Shown here one piece after another: positions 39,201-51,591 of a stretch of DNA of 64,000 nucleotides. The stretch is from assembly GCA_037013685.1 (NCBI GenBank), contig CM072894.1, positions 29,263,529 to 29,327,528 on the forward strand, given 5' to 3'. Origin of the DNA: Acridotheres tristis. Taxonomy: Eukaryota > Chordata > Aves > Passeriformes > Sturnidae. The notes below the pieces were generated by a model that had not been told where the DNA came from, did no database searches, and saw nothing but the letters and a program-made list of their open reading frames with translations. The position numbers and the translations under genes are program-made. How positions within the stretch are numbered: position 1 is the first letter of the stretch; the number at the start of each line of letters is the position of its first letter.

Positions 39201-42200
39201 TAAATTAATGAAAATTTCCTGTGGATGGTGGCAAAGAAAGCTACTCACTGTGCCAGTGAACTGATGTAAACTGACATTTTGTGATGAGAATTACTGAAGA
39301 AGAATTAATAGGACCTATGACAGGATATAGGAAACCTCAAGTGTCCCCTATGAGTCAATGTTTTCATCATGTCCATAAATGAACTAATGGGTATGCTCTG
39401 ATGCTTTCTGCCTCAGACATAAGGTAAGGATTTTTTCAGATGTAAAAATGTCTCTTTCAGGCAATCACATCAATGTTTGCTTAAAGGTATGTGTGTGCTT
39501 AAATGTTTCTCTGATACTTGGCATCAAAAATTGACCAACATCTGCTATTGTCTTACATGCACTTCACTGCAGGAAAGCACCAGCTCCTGTCAAGTCACCA
39601 GTCATTAGAAATTCTCTTCTCCTTGGACATCTTATTAATGGTTCCATCTCTCATTCCCTTTCAGAGCCATGAAGGTCACAACAGAGGAATGCTAGTGTCT
39701 TCTAGGCCCTACATATTCTCTCATCTCAGGCTCACCATCAACCAGAAGATACATGGAAATTAATCTAATCCTATTACTGTGAGGTTACTTAATTCTTTCC
39801 GTCTGAGTATCAACCCTTGATTTTGATATTGATGGCAAGGATGCTTTTGAGACACATTTTTAAAGCTGGTTCTTGGAGAAAGAGATATGTCCCAAGGCAG
39901 TATTGGACATCTCTTCTGTAGGTCATTACATACAGATCTGGGAAAATGAGATTTCCTTCTCTTATTTTTGTTTGCCATTGAAGAGTGATTTTAAATGCAG
40001 TTCTTTGGATACAAGCTAAATATTCATCTCGTTAGATTTATTCTTTCAGGAATCCAGGAAGGAAAGGGTATTTGTATTTTCTGCAAGGTGTCAAATTTAT
40101 TAATGTATTATTTACTGCACTTTACAGTATTAAAGAAGATATCTTCCAATATTACCATAGGGATCCATCCTATTTATTTATTGAACTTTCCTTGCTCTTA
40201 GAAAGCAGTTTCCATCATTTCCATGTGCTTATTTTTATTCTTTTATCCCTAGTTATGTTGTAGCAAGGATCACTAACTACTAATTTATTTTGATTGTTAA
40301 AGCTAACCCAATTAGGTTTGATCAAATAGTCAAAATCTTTTTAAGATTCCCAAGTCTGAAACTATGTTTGGTGTTTCCACATTTATTGCAGTTGTTGAAG
40401 CTTGCAATGCTTTTAAAAATCTCCTTTGTGATGTGCTACTGTTATGCAGAGTTTAAATATCTCACCACCAAGTGAAGTGTTTTGTACTCTAGAGAAGAAT
40501 CTTAAAGATACAAAAATATATCACTGCCCACCTATTTGCCCCATGGTGCCCTATAAAGTGTCCAGTCACTTTAGGCAAATGGAATGATGACTGTTAAAGG
40601 ACTTAAGTGCATTTAAAATTCAGTGCTGAAAAAAAAAATTGTTTATAACTCTGGGAAACAGGAAGAACTTCTGTTGTTCCCTTCAAAAGTTGTGTTACAC
40701 ACAGAGATCAAAATAAAAGAAAACCTCGAAAATGCTTAGGTAGTGGCATCCTACAGGGAATAAATATAACCACAAGAACAATAGGTATTTTTTCAGACCT
40801 CCCATTAGAACTAATACTTAGCTTTAGATGAAACACAGAGGAGATTCTGGGATCCGAAAATGAGCTCCCCAAAAAGCCCAAATGCTCACAGTATTCATGT
40901 TTCCCTTTTACCCACCAAAATAAACACCCCATAGACTTAAAAGCAATGGGTTTATTTCATATAACAGTAAATAGCCTTCTAGGGTCAATATATTAGTTTT
41001 CCTCTAGATATACAGTTTCAATAGCAAGCGATGCATGAAGTCTGTTAAGCCTTTTGAATTGTCTATCAGTTCTGGGAATTATAGATTTTAACCCATATAG
41101 ATACTTGGCTCAACCACAAAATGAAAAATCATTAAGAAAAAAGCACTGTATATTATTACTCCAATATGTACTTGTAATTCAGAATTGGCATTTCAATACA
41201 CAAACAAAATTCCTAGAATCATCCAGCTAAATGCAAATGGGTTCTATAAATACTTTAAATAATAGAACAAAAGAAAGCTCATCAGAATTTACTACTCATC
41301 CAAGTGTATACAGCTTTTTCTATTACACATACATAAACACTCTTTGCACTCCTACAGTTGATTGAATCAAAACATGAGAAGATCTGAAAACACTTTTGTA
41401 GTTTTCTTAAAGTTCTACTACTACTGTAATAGGTTCCCTGGTAGTGCACAGGCCATACTCTATAAATAAATGTGTGTTTCATTTTCAAATGGAATTTCAT
41501 TAATCAAACCACAGTAATAGTAGAGTATTTAAAACACATTTCTCTAAAGAGGGGGTAGAACATGCCAGCAAACTACTGATACAGTTATGTTGCACAATGA
41601 TTTAAACCATCTGAGGAGATGGCCTTCTGCCTTTGGATTTCATGACAGTCTGGGCTTGAACTTCTTCCCTCTTTAGAAGCTCCCAAAACAACCCCAACAC
41701 TGTAATGAACTTTGAATCTCCCCGTGCTGGAGTCAAATGTCAAATTCCTCTCCTCATTTCATTCACAGGGAAATTCAAGAGAGAAGTCGGTTATTGCAGA
41801 AGGGCCACGTCTGTGAGTCAAACCAAAGGCATTCAGGTGACAGTGGGCTACCTCTAATAAAAATATCTTCAGATATATATAATGGGTTCTCTGACTATAT
41901 ACAGCTTTTCACCTGGAATTGGAAAAGTACTTTATGAATGAAGAAATAGAAATACTGGTAAGAGAATGAGATTGAAATATCATCCAATTGCTGGGCTGGG
42001 AACAAAGAGAAAATATCCAGTGTCCAAAACCTTTGTCTCTACCTTCAGAGAGTAACAATGGGGAGCCAGTGGCTTGGTCCCCAGATATTTTCTCACGTGA
42101 ATATACTGCAACAGCAGCACTAAATGTTTCCTGGATAAAGATAGGTTGTATGTGAAGTTTTTAGATAAAGTGTGGATAGCCAGAGCTCAGCTCCACAATG

Positions 42201-42243
42201 ACTCTCCTGCTTCCCGGGAATACCTATGGATCCATTGTTTAGA
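36261..42243. other. No gene recognised
   Basis: About 6 kb of AT-rich unique sequence. Small low-complexity parts include a short AC run near 36437 and an AG-rich stretch near 37848. No exon, RNA gene or element could be supported. Confidence 0.5.
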
Positions 42244-42365
42244 GCCACAGAATAGAATCAAAGAGTCTTTTGGGTTAGAAAAGACTTTTAAGATCACTGA
42301 GTCCAACCATTAACCCTACACTGACAAGTCCATCACTAGATAGAAATCCACACTATCCATTTAAA
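42244..42365 (-). mobile_element. CR1 LINE 3'-end fragment, antisense, degraded
   Basis: The plus strand shows CAGAATAGAATC, then TTTTGGGTTAGAAAAGACTT, TTAAGATCACTGAGTCCAAC and CATTAACCCTACACTGACAA, in the order of the reverse complement of an avian CR1 3' end. It is more diverged than the copy near 22.55 kb, its terminal octamers are decayed, and no reverse transcriptase remains. Confidence 0.88.
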
Positions 42366-44298
42366 CCAACTAGAACTTGCTATCAGCTTCATATTTTGGT
42401 CCTTAATGTACAGGGCTGTAGGTAGAGAGAGGAAAGGTTCAATAGAGAGAATTACTTCCCTAAGAATCTCAGTGGATTTCAGGCAGAACAATAAAAAACT
42501 AAATTAACTTATTCATTTTTTTCACCTGATGAGCATAATTAGCAAACAGTGCATAATGACAGCAAATAATGTCTCTCTTTCCCCCCTATTAAGATAGCTT
42601 AATGACTGTATTTTCCCACAGTCTTAAAGCTGTGCTGTATTTACCAGCTGTACTCACCTGAAAAATGTTTTGTCTGTCAATATTGAAGTTAATAAAATGC
42701 TTAACTACAGCACATAATGATACTGACACAAAACAGCATTTACACTGATCATGGAGGCTTTTGCAGGTCTCACTGTGCTGAATCCTCTGCGACAGTAACT
42801 CAGAAAAGAAACATGACGTAGCAAAATTTAATCATTCACCTCATCTTCCCCAGATGATGACTAATAAGCAACCTTCATTTGTGATGTGCTTCTTTCCTTT
42901 ATGAGTTTCACTATCCATGTATGAATCCCAGAACAGCCATCTTGAGAAACATGATGGTAGGACTGCATTCTAATGTCAGTACTTTAACATAGAGCTGCAG
43001 AATCCAGGTACCCTTTGGTAGCACTGAACCATCCCTTTGGGTTTTAAGGTTGGGGTTAAGGTTATCGAGCTGACTCGCTCTGTACTTGCACTGAGAGACC
43101 TTGCAATTAAGCCTTGGGAAATGGCTTTGCTGAATTTTCTAGTGTTGAAATCAGCTTTTTGCAACACGAGCAAGATGCAAAATGTCTTGTTCAATGACAG
43201 AGTTTTCATGCTGTATCTTCAGCAGCAAGTGACACTGATTGCATTGGCAGCTATTGCTATCTACCACCAGACAGAACAAAATCAAACTAATTTGGATGGA
43301 CTATAAAATACACCTCTCCTCAGGCACAGTCTTGCAAGACCCCCGGAGACTGAACTCTCATTGATTTCCCTTGATTTAAAAGGCACAAATGATTCGCATG
43401 ACCAGATCCAGAATGGATAAAGATGGAGAACAGCAGTGATTCTGATATCATCCTAAAAGCCTCTCTGACCCTCACTGTACGAGCCATCCTTTGATTCATC
43501 TGTCACAGCAGTATCTAACAGAAGTATTTACTTTTGAGGATCTTCCCAGCTTATCGTATTTTACCTACTGATTCCAAGCCACAGCCTAAATGTCAACTTC
43601 TGTCTCTTCTGGATGTCTGTATTCCTCCAACATCTTGTTGTCACATGAAATGATCAGAGGGATCTCTTAGTTCCCCTTTTCTCTATGGACATTGCCCAGC
43701 ATGACAATAATCTCTAAGCAATACTCTGTGGCCAATTAAAATGAAAAATATACAAGAGAAAAACCTAAAGAAAAGAAAAAGTATTATTCTTCCTTCTCAA
43801 ATCAAAGTTTAATCTATCTGGGAAATAAAAATAATATTACATCTGACAGTCCTACCCGAATTGATTATCTTGTGAGATTTAACACTGACTTTAACAATAT
43901 ATCAATGCTCTAATTTTTTGTTTCCATTTTATTTGATTCCCTGGTAACAGACATTAGGAAAAACCCTGCAGCTTTACATAAAGACAGCATGTGGCACTTT
44001 ATCACCTAGATGCTGACTATGATGGTAGACTTTCTGAGACTTCTAAATTTTGTGTTATTCACACAGTTGTATTACCTGGGTGTATCATGAATATATTATT
44101 ATGCTGCTAGATGCGTGGCTTTGCTGATAGAAGGTGCTTTTCTCATGTCAGGGGGAATATAGGAGAAAAAATGTAAGCTAGATGCCAGTCTTGAAAAAAG
44201 TGAAAATGTTTGGGATTTTTTTTGTTGTTGCTCTGTTTGGCTTTCTGTTCCTTCTGCAGAGGAAGAATTTCCTCCAGTCATGCCTCTTCCAAAGTAGT
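42366..44298. other. No gene recognised; possible ancient repeat near 43.33-43.41 kb
   Basis: AT-rich unique sequence. At about 43330-43410 the blocks CTTGCAAGACC, CTCATTGATTTCCCTTGA and GACCAGATCC resemble the reverse strand of a repeat with a 'cattgacttcaatggg' core that I recall from reptile and bird DNA. This is weak and unnamed. Confidence 0.35.
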
Positions 44299-44326
44299 TC
44301 ACGTGGGCCCACAGGCTCCCACGTGA
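44299..44326. promoter_or_regulatory. Perfect inverted repeat of two CACGTG E-boxes
   Basis: TCACGTGGG at 44299-44307 and CCCACGTGA at 44318-44326 are exact complements around a 10-base loop. Each arm contains the canonical CACGTG core (44300-44305 and 44320-44325), with start-to-start spacing of 20 bases. USF, MITF/TFE and MYC/MAX families bind such TCACGTG sites. Occupancy and any target gene are unknown. Confidence 0.6.
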
Positions 44327-44942
44327 TCCATGCAGTTATTAATTAGCTTCTTTACAAGAATCTATGACTGAGTTCTCACTCTATCTAACAAGATCCAGGT
44401 AAAGAAGCTTATTTATCAGCAGAGGATAATTCAGGGAAGAAGCTCAGAAGACCTTAGTCCTTCAGCAACTGGATATTAAGCCAAGAAATAATCTGACAAC
44501 AAACCTTGTCAAAACTAAGCTCATGCAACTTGAAGGATCTATCTACAGTCATCCTTTTCCTCATCTTTGTCATGGCTGTTTCTAAACAGACTTTAGAACT
44601 AGAGAAAATCCTCATGGCTTCTGGACCAAGTTTTTCTGGGCTCACTGAAAACCAGGAGTGTGAGTATCTATTGCAAGATTTGAAATGTACCTCGGGTGCA
44701 AAGGAGAGACTGGAAGAATGAAGGACAACCCTGCATATGTAAATATACACTTGCAAACACATACACAAGAGCCTACTAATACTATAAATGTTATATAATA
44801 TGCTGGCACTTGTTCAAAACTTTGAGGCATTGGCATTATTTTAATCATTTTTTCTATTGAAGTAAAGAAACTGCATGTATAATTAAACAGTTGTATTGTA
44901 GAAATAACCATGTAATGACATAGTTAGAAATTCTTGGTTTTT
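44327..44942. other. No gene recognised
   Basis: Unique sequence with frames up to about 104 codons that are not recognisable. Confidence 0.5.
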
Positions 44943-44970
44943 CATGGTAATATCAAATATAATTACCATG
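44943..44970. repeat. Perfect 9-bp inverted repeat
   Basis: CATGGTAAT at 44943-44951 and ATTACCATG at 44962-44970 flank a 10-base AT-rich loop. A related ACCATGTAAT occurs about 55 bases upstream near 44908. It lies in AT-rich sequence and could be a chance palindrome. Confidence 0.85.
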
Positions 44971-47900
44971 TAATCTGCAGAAAGCAAACAAGGCTGTAAT
45001 TATTCTATAATCCAATTAATTACAGGATAGCAGATTGGTTATTTCTTCCCAATAAAACATACAAGCAAGGGAAATTAACTGGTAGAGAAAAGTTATTTTT
45101 CCCTTTAAGAAATGTATTTAATGAAAAAAAGGGTTTACTAGAATTTCATGTCAAAGGACAAAAATGCACCTCTCTGACCAAACCCTGCAGTCTATAATCT
45201 GGCATTATTCCATCAGCAGAAATACTTTCTTTACTGTTTTTTTTTTTTTAGCTGTTAGAACTGTAACCCTTCCATTGCAGTAATACCATAGATTTGTATG
45301 ATTCTATAGGAAGATACTGAATTAAAAGCATAGAAAAAAGAAGCCTTATAAGTATTCCCAAAATAGGCATTATGTGGGTTTGGAAGCCTAAGCTTCCTCA
45401 TGCCACTTCCTGCAGTCATAAGGATGAGCTGACTGTGTCTGTTCCATCCTCTGCCCTGACAGCAACCAAATCATGACCCTGACTTGGGCTGAGACTGGTT
45501 CCTTTCATTTTAGTAAAGTACCCACTAAAATGGCCAGAGAGTCCTTTTGGTTTTCCCACAACTGAAACAATTATTTCTACCCCAAAAAAGAGTTTGAGGT
45601 CACATCATCCCCTTGACAGCAATGAAATATTTCTGCAAACTGTATTTAGGGTATTTTGTGACCTCACCCACATTCCCAGTTCTATAATTCCAGTTAGTTT
45701 AATCTTCTGATTTTTTTTTTAATAATCTTGTGAAGCATACCACAGAAATCTGGCAGTAAATCAATGCAAGGCTGTGCTGCATGTGCAAAGGGAGAGCTGA
45801 ATGCAGCAGCTCCCATCCATTCCTCCTGTAAGTCTGAATGACTGTACAGTCAAAACATCTGTGTCTAGCTTGAAGCTGCCTAAAGAGCTTGACTACTGTA
45901 TAATCAAAAAATATTATGTTCCTTTATATATTATTTAAGGACACTTTTGGAAAGGCTTTTGATTCTGTTAGCAGTTTCCACCAACCTGCTTCTGCTCCAG
46001 GTATTTATTGTAGCCCGCTAGCACTTCCAGACTACTTAAAACCCCAGCCTTGTGATGACAAGGTCAGGTCCTAAGCCAGCAATGCTCCACTTCTCTGGGC
46101 TGTGTAAGGGTGTACATAAAGACAAAGTCACCAAAACTCACGATATTGTCCTCAAGTTCTTTCCTGCTCTATTCCTTTGCTTCAGAAATTTAATTGCTAC
46201 AACATCCGAGACATATTTAAACTTTGTCCCAACAGGCATTCAATACCTGGGGACAGCCCCTGGACCCAACACCCTTAGTCTGTAGGTGTGGACAAACATC
46301 CTTGGGTGCATGATGCAGTTTTGTGCAGTGTCACACTCTGCTTCCTGCTGCAATTTTTGATAAGCACCATTAGACTGGTAGGCCACTAAAGAAAGGTCCA
46401 AACTACTTTAATTCACCATGCAAGAAAAACCAGTCACAGAATTCAGTGGCAATTGGACTTATAAATTACTGAGTTACAAATAAACATTTTTCCCTACTCC
46501 TCCCTGCCCAGCTTCCTCTGATCTCCTTTTTTTAACCTTGCACCACTCTAATACTCAGTGTTTAGTTGTTAATCCTTTTGAGAACAAAATGAAAAGTGGT
46601 GCAGTAAAGCAATGTTTGAGGGCATGCAAACAATTCTACTTCTGCTCTTAGCAGGCGCTATTTCTATTTCCGGAAATTGTTGAAAGCTCTTCAAAATATG
46701 AATAGATGGAGAATACTCTTTCTGTTCTCTTTCCTCATACACAACACCTTCTTCATGAACAATAGATTCCACACTAAAGGAGTCCTGGGGATGAGGTTGT
46801 CACTTAGAAAATTTGGGCCCTTCTCATTAGATATTAAAAAAAGCTCAAGACAACTCTTCTATTTTGATGCAAATATAATTATGAATGTATGTAATGTTTT
46901 ATGCACATTCATTTTAGAGCATGAAACATATACACCACTTGAATGAATTAGGACAATAGAGTTCTGTCTCCTACAATATAAGTGTGAATTTCTGGGGAGG
47001 GGAGATAGGAAGAAGCAAATTTCAAGGGTCACACATTGCTGTAATGTTTTTTTCCTATTTGCCTCCTGAGAAAAGTTTAGAAGATTAGAAGATTAAAGGG
47101 GAGGCTGTTACACAGCGGTAGTTCTAAAAGGGAAATGCTTACACCAGTGCATTAGACAGTCTGGCAGACTTACACTCACTTTTACCCCAGGTTTTGAATT
47201 TAGGATATTCAGCTTTGGGTGAAGTACATCAGCCTGGATGTGCAGAGTTGATTTTTTTTGTCCCCTTGGTCACACTCTTGCAATCAGGGAATCACACCAT
47301 TTCAGGATTAGTGGTAAGATCCATTCCTGCTTTCAGATCACAAGTCCTCTGGTGAATGGCTTGTCAGAGTGGAGAAGGAATCTCTGCCTTTTGCATGCTT
47401 CTTTTTCCCTTTTCTCCTCAGGGAATTAACCTTATACAATTATGTCACGTCTGAATGCTCCCTCACCCTTTCATTTCACAAATGATTTTTGAGCCTACCA
47501 GGCAATGCCAGCCAAATTTGAGAGAAGTGTAAGTATTGAGTCTCAACAAAATTCCTACAATTTCTATTCTATTCAATTCTAAATATAACAGCTGTGAAGG
47601 GTGAGAGATTGTACTGGTGCCCCTATGGAAGGTAAGATACAGTTTGAACTTATTTTCTATTAGTCATGGAAGAAGCCATATGGGCAAGAGACATTGTGAG
47701 TACCAGGGCTGGAAAACCACTGGATAGGCCTCACATCAGTGAGCAAAACTGCAGTGCACAGCCCCACAGGGAAGCAGGTTTCATTGATTCCACTTGTACC
47801 ACAGCTTCCTGATTCCTGATGTAGCACAGGGTTTAGTCTGACTCAAAAATCTCTGAAAAAATCCTCTTAGTATTACTGGAGCAAGGAGGCACATGGACTG

Positions 47901-48086
47901 ATGCACTGAAAGCACTGCCAAATAACACTAGAACAACATCATGGTGACAAAATCAAGCTCTAAACAAATTTGGAATGGCATATACATACAACGATACCAG
48001 TATGCAGGGAAGGGCTTCAGTTTAATTCAATAAATCATTTCACTTCCCTGTTTGATACAGCCCTGCACTAGAATTTGGATCCATGT
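44971..48086. other. No gene recognised
   Basis: AT-rich unique sequence with a T run at 45237-45249. No exon or element could be supported. Confidence 0.5.
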
Positions 48087-48159
48087 ATCCATCCATCCAT
48101 CCATCCATCCATCCCTCCATCCATCCATCCATCCATCCATCCATCCATCCATCCATCCA
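48087..48159. repeat. (ATCC)n microsatellite
   Basis: About 18 units of ATCC with a single A-to-C interruption near 48115. The minus-strand frame across it reads a WMDG repeat, which is an artefact. The length and purity suggest a polymorphic locus. Confidence 0.97.
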
Positions 48160-48234
48160 AGGCTTGTCTTCTTTTAGCTCTGTGTCTTTGTTGCACCCTC
48201 TAGAGTAACCAGCAGCTTCACATAGAGCCCATGG

Positions 48235-48315
48235 CATTCCATAGCACCTTGCAGAACAGATGTTACTATCCCCATTTTACAGCTGCAGGACCAAGGCACA
48301 GAGCAGTCAGCACCA
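48235..48315 (-). mobile_element. MIR-like SINE relic, antisense
   Basis: TTACTATCCCCATTTTACAG followed by CAAGGCACAGAGCAGTCAG is a clear match to the reverse complement of the MIR core as I remember it. It is the best preserved MIR-like piece in the window. Flanks are too diverged to define ends exactly. Confidence 0.75.
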
Positions 48316-50093
48316 ATACCAGGCATCTGAAATCAGTTTATTTGGGGTTTTTGGGTCTTCTCGTTGAGTATCCATCACTGTCACAGCACTTTCTACATTC
48401 AAATCACAGCTCAAGTTGACTCCTGCTACAGCTGTAAGAACTCAAGAAACTCAAGAACTCCTGATAAATTTGGCTACAGATGAACTGCACTGGACACTCA
48501 GAACATGAGAAACTCACACAAATGGCCCAGCTGTACCAATTCTGAGGATCTGCCCAGTTTTATAAGGCAACAGAGATGTAATCCAGCTCACTTAACCACA
48601 GGATGTGGCTTTTTCTACTTTTGCCCCGTTGCCTCTGTCATTTGCCTTCCAGCATTGGAAAAAAAAAATGGGGTGAGGTTGTGCACAGAGAATAGCTTCA
48701 TGGATTGCACTGTACTAACTCACTCCCAGGGCTTGGAATAGTAAATAAACCAGAGTTTTGGTGAAGGATGGTGAAAACTTCTCATCTGAAATATTTTAAG
48801 GACACATCACTATTCAGGTGAACAAAGCTGCACATCATTGCAATACAGCGTTACTGCATGTATGTACTTCTTAAGGAGGTAAAATCTGATTTGCTTTGCC
48901 ACTGAAAATGAATATTCATGTTTAGCATGAAATAATGATTTTTAAACTCTGTGCAACAAACCCCCAAAATCTTGATGACAGGAGCACTTATTGCTCTGCT
49001 AATTGAATAATGTGAATTAGTGAGAATGGTATTCCACTGCATAGTGTCTGCTCATGTGATTAAAGACTTTGTAGTGCAGACAGCCCTATTAATACCACGT
49101 AAGCAGAACAAACTCTGACTTTTTATTATTAAAATTTCTTTTTTCAATATAGTTTCTGTGTGGAACTGAGAATAAAAAAATAAATTATCTCCACCTCTAT
49201 CTTTCTCCACACTTCTATCATGTAAAATCACATTGACCACATCCAAGGTCAGCAGGAGGGTTCAGACAACAGATATTTTACTTTTTTCCTCCAACTGTTG
49301 ACAGCTGAGGACTTTAAAAGCCTCTGAAAGCCATTGCACAGACCTTGGTTAGCCAAGGCAAGCACTGAACTCTGCAGGAAAAGTGTGGAGGATTGGGTGT
49401 TCGTTCCTTTGCTCATTTAGAATGAAACCTTGACAAAGATGCAGTTCAGGAAAGATTGGTCAGAATATTGTTAGGACTCACTGAACTCAGTGCTTAGCAT
49501 GTGCTAATGTGCTTTGATTAATGAACTTATGAGTGGCAGTACTGGGCTCAAACTACAGCCTGAAATATCTCTCAGCCTGACTAAAAGTCACAATCCTCTG
49601 AACCTCTTGTTCCCTAAATGTCATGGTTATGACTCTTAGGGGGATGAAAATAATATTCTCAGCAGATCTGACTTTCTAATAAAATATTAACCACGTGAGT
49701 TTTGTTCTTATGTTTTTGGTTTGGATATTCATTTTCTATCTTCACTGAGGACTTCTGTAGAGAAACCAAGTTAAAGATGCATTTTGGATTCAGTGAAGTC
49801 TTAATTCAAATGGCATCTGCAGGTGCATAACCTTCAATTTTTTGAACAGGATTTGTTTTTGTCATGTGGAAGCACATGTACACACTGCTGAGGGGACAAG
49901 GCAAGAGAAAAATTGGTTCAATACTGTTGAATTATTCTGAATCTAAATGTAACATTAAAATGCATTCCTATGTCATGCAAGTAAAGCACATGTCCTGACT
50001 TTCAGGAAAAGAATAAGGAAAGGGAAGATAAAAGACATTAATAGAAGGGTGTAATAATAAACCCAAAGCAACAGAAAGCAAACAACTGCCTGC
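48316..50093. other. No gene recognised
   Basis: AT-rich unique sequence; a CACGTG E-box lies near 49692. Nothing else was recognised. Confidence 0.5.
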
Positions 50094-50295
50094 AAGTGGC
50101 TCCTTCAGAGCCATTCTAACCCTTTTTTCCAAAGCATCCTATCAGAGATCCTTAATTGATGGTTTATCGACAGCACAAGCAGTAATGGCTCCTTTGGAGC
50201 TGTTACACTCAGTGCTGTTAGTGTCTGTTTAAGGAACTTTAATCTGCCAGTTATTGACATGACAGAAAGTAATGACTCCTTGGAAACCATTATGT
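50094..50295. repeat. Three related imperfect hairpins spaced about 88 bp
   Basis: Each unit has a left arm of the form gTAATGGCTCC, a 2-5 base loop and a complementary right arm. Unit A is TGGCTC/GAGCCA at 50097-50113. Unit B, at 50182-50206, pairs 11 bases with a TTT loop if two G-T wobbles are allowed. Unit C, at 50269-50293, has a bulged right arm. The unit starts are about 87-89 bases apart. It could be an ancient repeat with internal palindromes or a local triplication. Family not identified. Confidence 0.6.
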
Positions 50296-51054
50296 TGCAT
50301 TATGTCAGGGCAAGTTTTTCAGCTGGCATGAAGCAGTACCCTGTGTAACTCTGTGCTTTAAGGAGGAGTAAGAGTGCTGTAAATAACCCCAAGAAATACT
50401 GCAGCACTGCAGCACCAGAACTTCAAAATCAATACTATAGGCAGCAAAATGTCCACCAATGGATTGCAATAATTCATGTTCTATCCAGTTTCATCTGCCT
50501 GTATAATGAAAACAAAATAATAACTCCAAAGGAATGATTAGTGTGTATTGGGTTCATTTCAAGTGTGGAAGCCAAAAAAAAAAAGTCTAATATTTATTTT
50601 TGTTTGAGAGGTAAGTGCTTCATGCCTAAAGCTCCTGAGCAAGCACAGTGATACTTAAAATGCCCATCACTTCTCAGAATGAGATACAGAATAGCTGCTT
50701 TCCAACACCACAGCATGGGAGGTGCTCGGGGTTGAGGCTTAGATGCAGGAGAGTGTTTTCAACACTCCTTCAGTGATGCCAGTGCCAGCATCCAGGTGGA
50801 AGGCCAAGCACACACTCAGGGAGCTCCTTCACTGTAACTATTCTGGTGTCTCCTACTGCACTGTTGTTTGGCCAGCACAGCCGTGCCTGTGTCAGGAGAT
50901 TTTGCCAGCATATTTATACTGGCCACAAACTGCACTTTGCAAAGCCCTTCACCAGCGTGGTGAAGATCTGTGCACCTGCAGTGTGGTCCCACCTTCCTTC
51001 CCCAAGTCTTGCATTCCCATTTTCTCCCTTGGGACTTCAATGATCATTCATTTG
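50296..51054. other. No gene recognised
   Basis: Unique sequence; a plus-strand frame of about 122 codons (50743-51111) runs into the tandem duplication and shows no recognisable domain. Confidence 0.5.
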
Positions 51055-51192
51055 GCTGTGAGCAAAAAATTATCATTTGAGGGCAGGGGTTGTGCATGTG
51101 TGTGTATCTGAGATTTCTTTTGTGCTGTGAGCAAAAAATTATCATTTGAGGGCAGGGGTTGTGCATGTGTGTGTATCTGAGATTTTTTTTGT
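51055..51192. repeat. Near-perfect 69-bp tandem duplication
   Basis: Copies at 51055-51123 and 51124-51192 are identical except for one C/T difference (51117 against 51186), giving 68 of 69 matches. Each contains a short GT-rich run. The third copy stops after GCTG. The near identity implies a recent event, a polymorphism or an assembly error. Because 69 is a multiple of 3, a minus-strand frame shows a duplicated peptide, which is not evidence for coding. Confidence 0.97.
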
Positions 51193-51591
51193 GCTGGATC
51201 AGCTCACTGGTGCAGCCAACTGCACAGCTGTGCCCTGTTAAAGCTAACACAGAGAAGGAAGGATCACACATCAGGACCCCAGGCTTTCTTTGGCTTAAAC
51301 AGTTCCACAAACCACACTCTTTGAGTGGTACATCAGTGATATCTCATCCAGCATAAAGATCACTGGTACAAAGTCATCAGAAGTGACGGCTTTGGCCTAA
51401 CACAGAAAGTCTATCCAGGCTTTGGTGTTTCACACCACAAAATGTTTGATTCAGTACTAGAAAGAAAACTTATTATATCATTGAACTGTGGCCTCAGCCT
51501 GTACCCCAAACCACTTCCAGTTTTAAGAGGCAACTACAAAAAAGGCTGGAAGAAAGGATGCATTATGCACCCACTTTGAGTTGAAGATGTA
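51193..51591. other. No gene recognised
   Basis: Unique sequence between the tandem duplication and a MIR-like relic. Confidence 0.5.

Noticed and set aside
48040..48237. Frame with a WMDG repeat peptide
   Set aside because: Direct translation of the ATCC microsatellite.
51044..51310. Minus-strand frame with a duplicated 23-residue peptide
   Set aside because: Produced by the 69-bp DNA tandem duplication keeping frame; there is no other evidence of coding.
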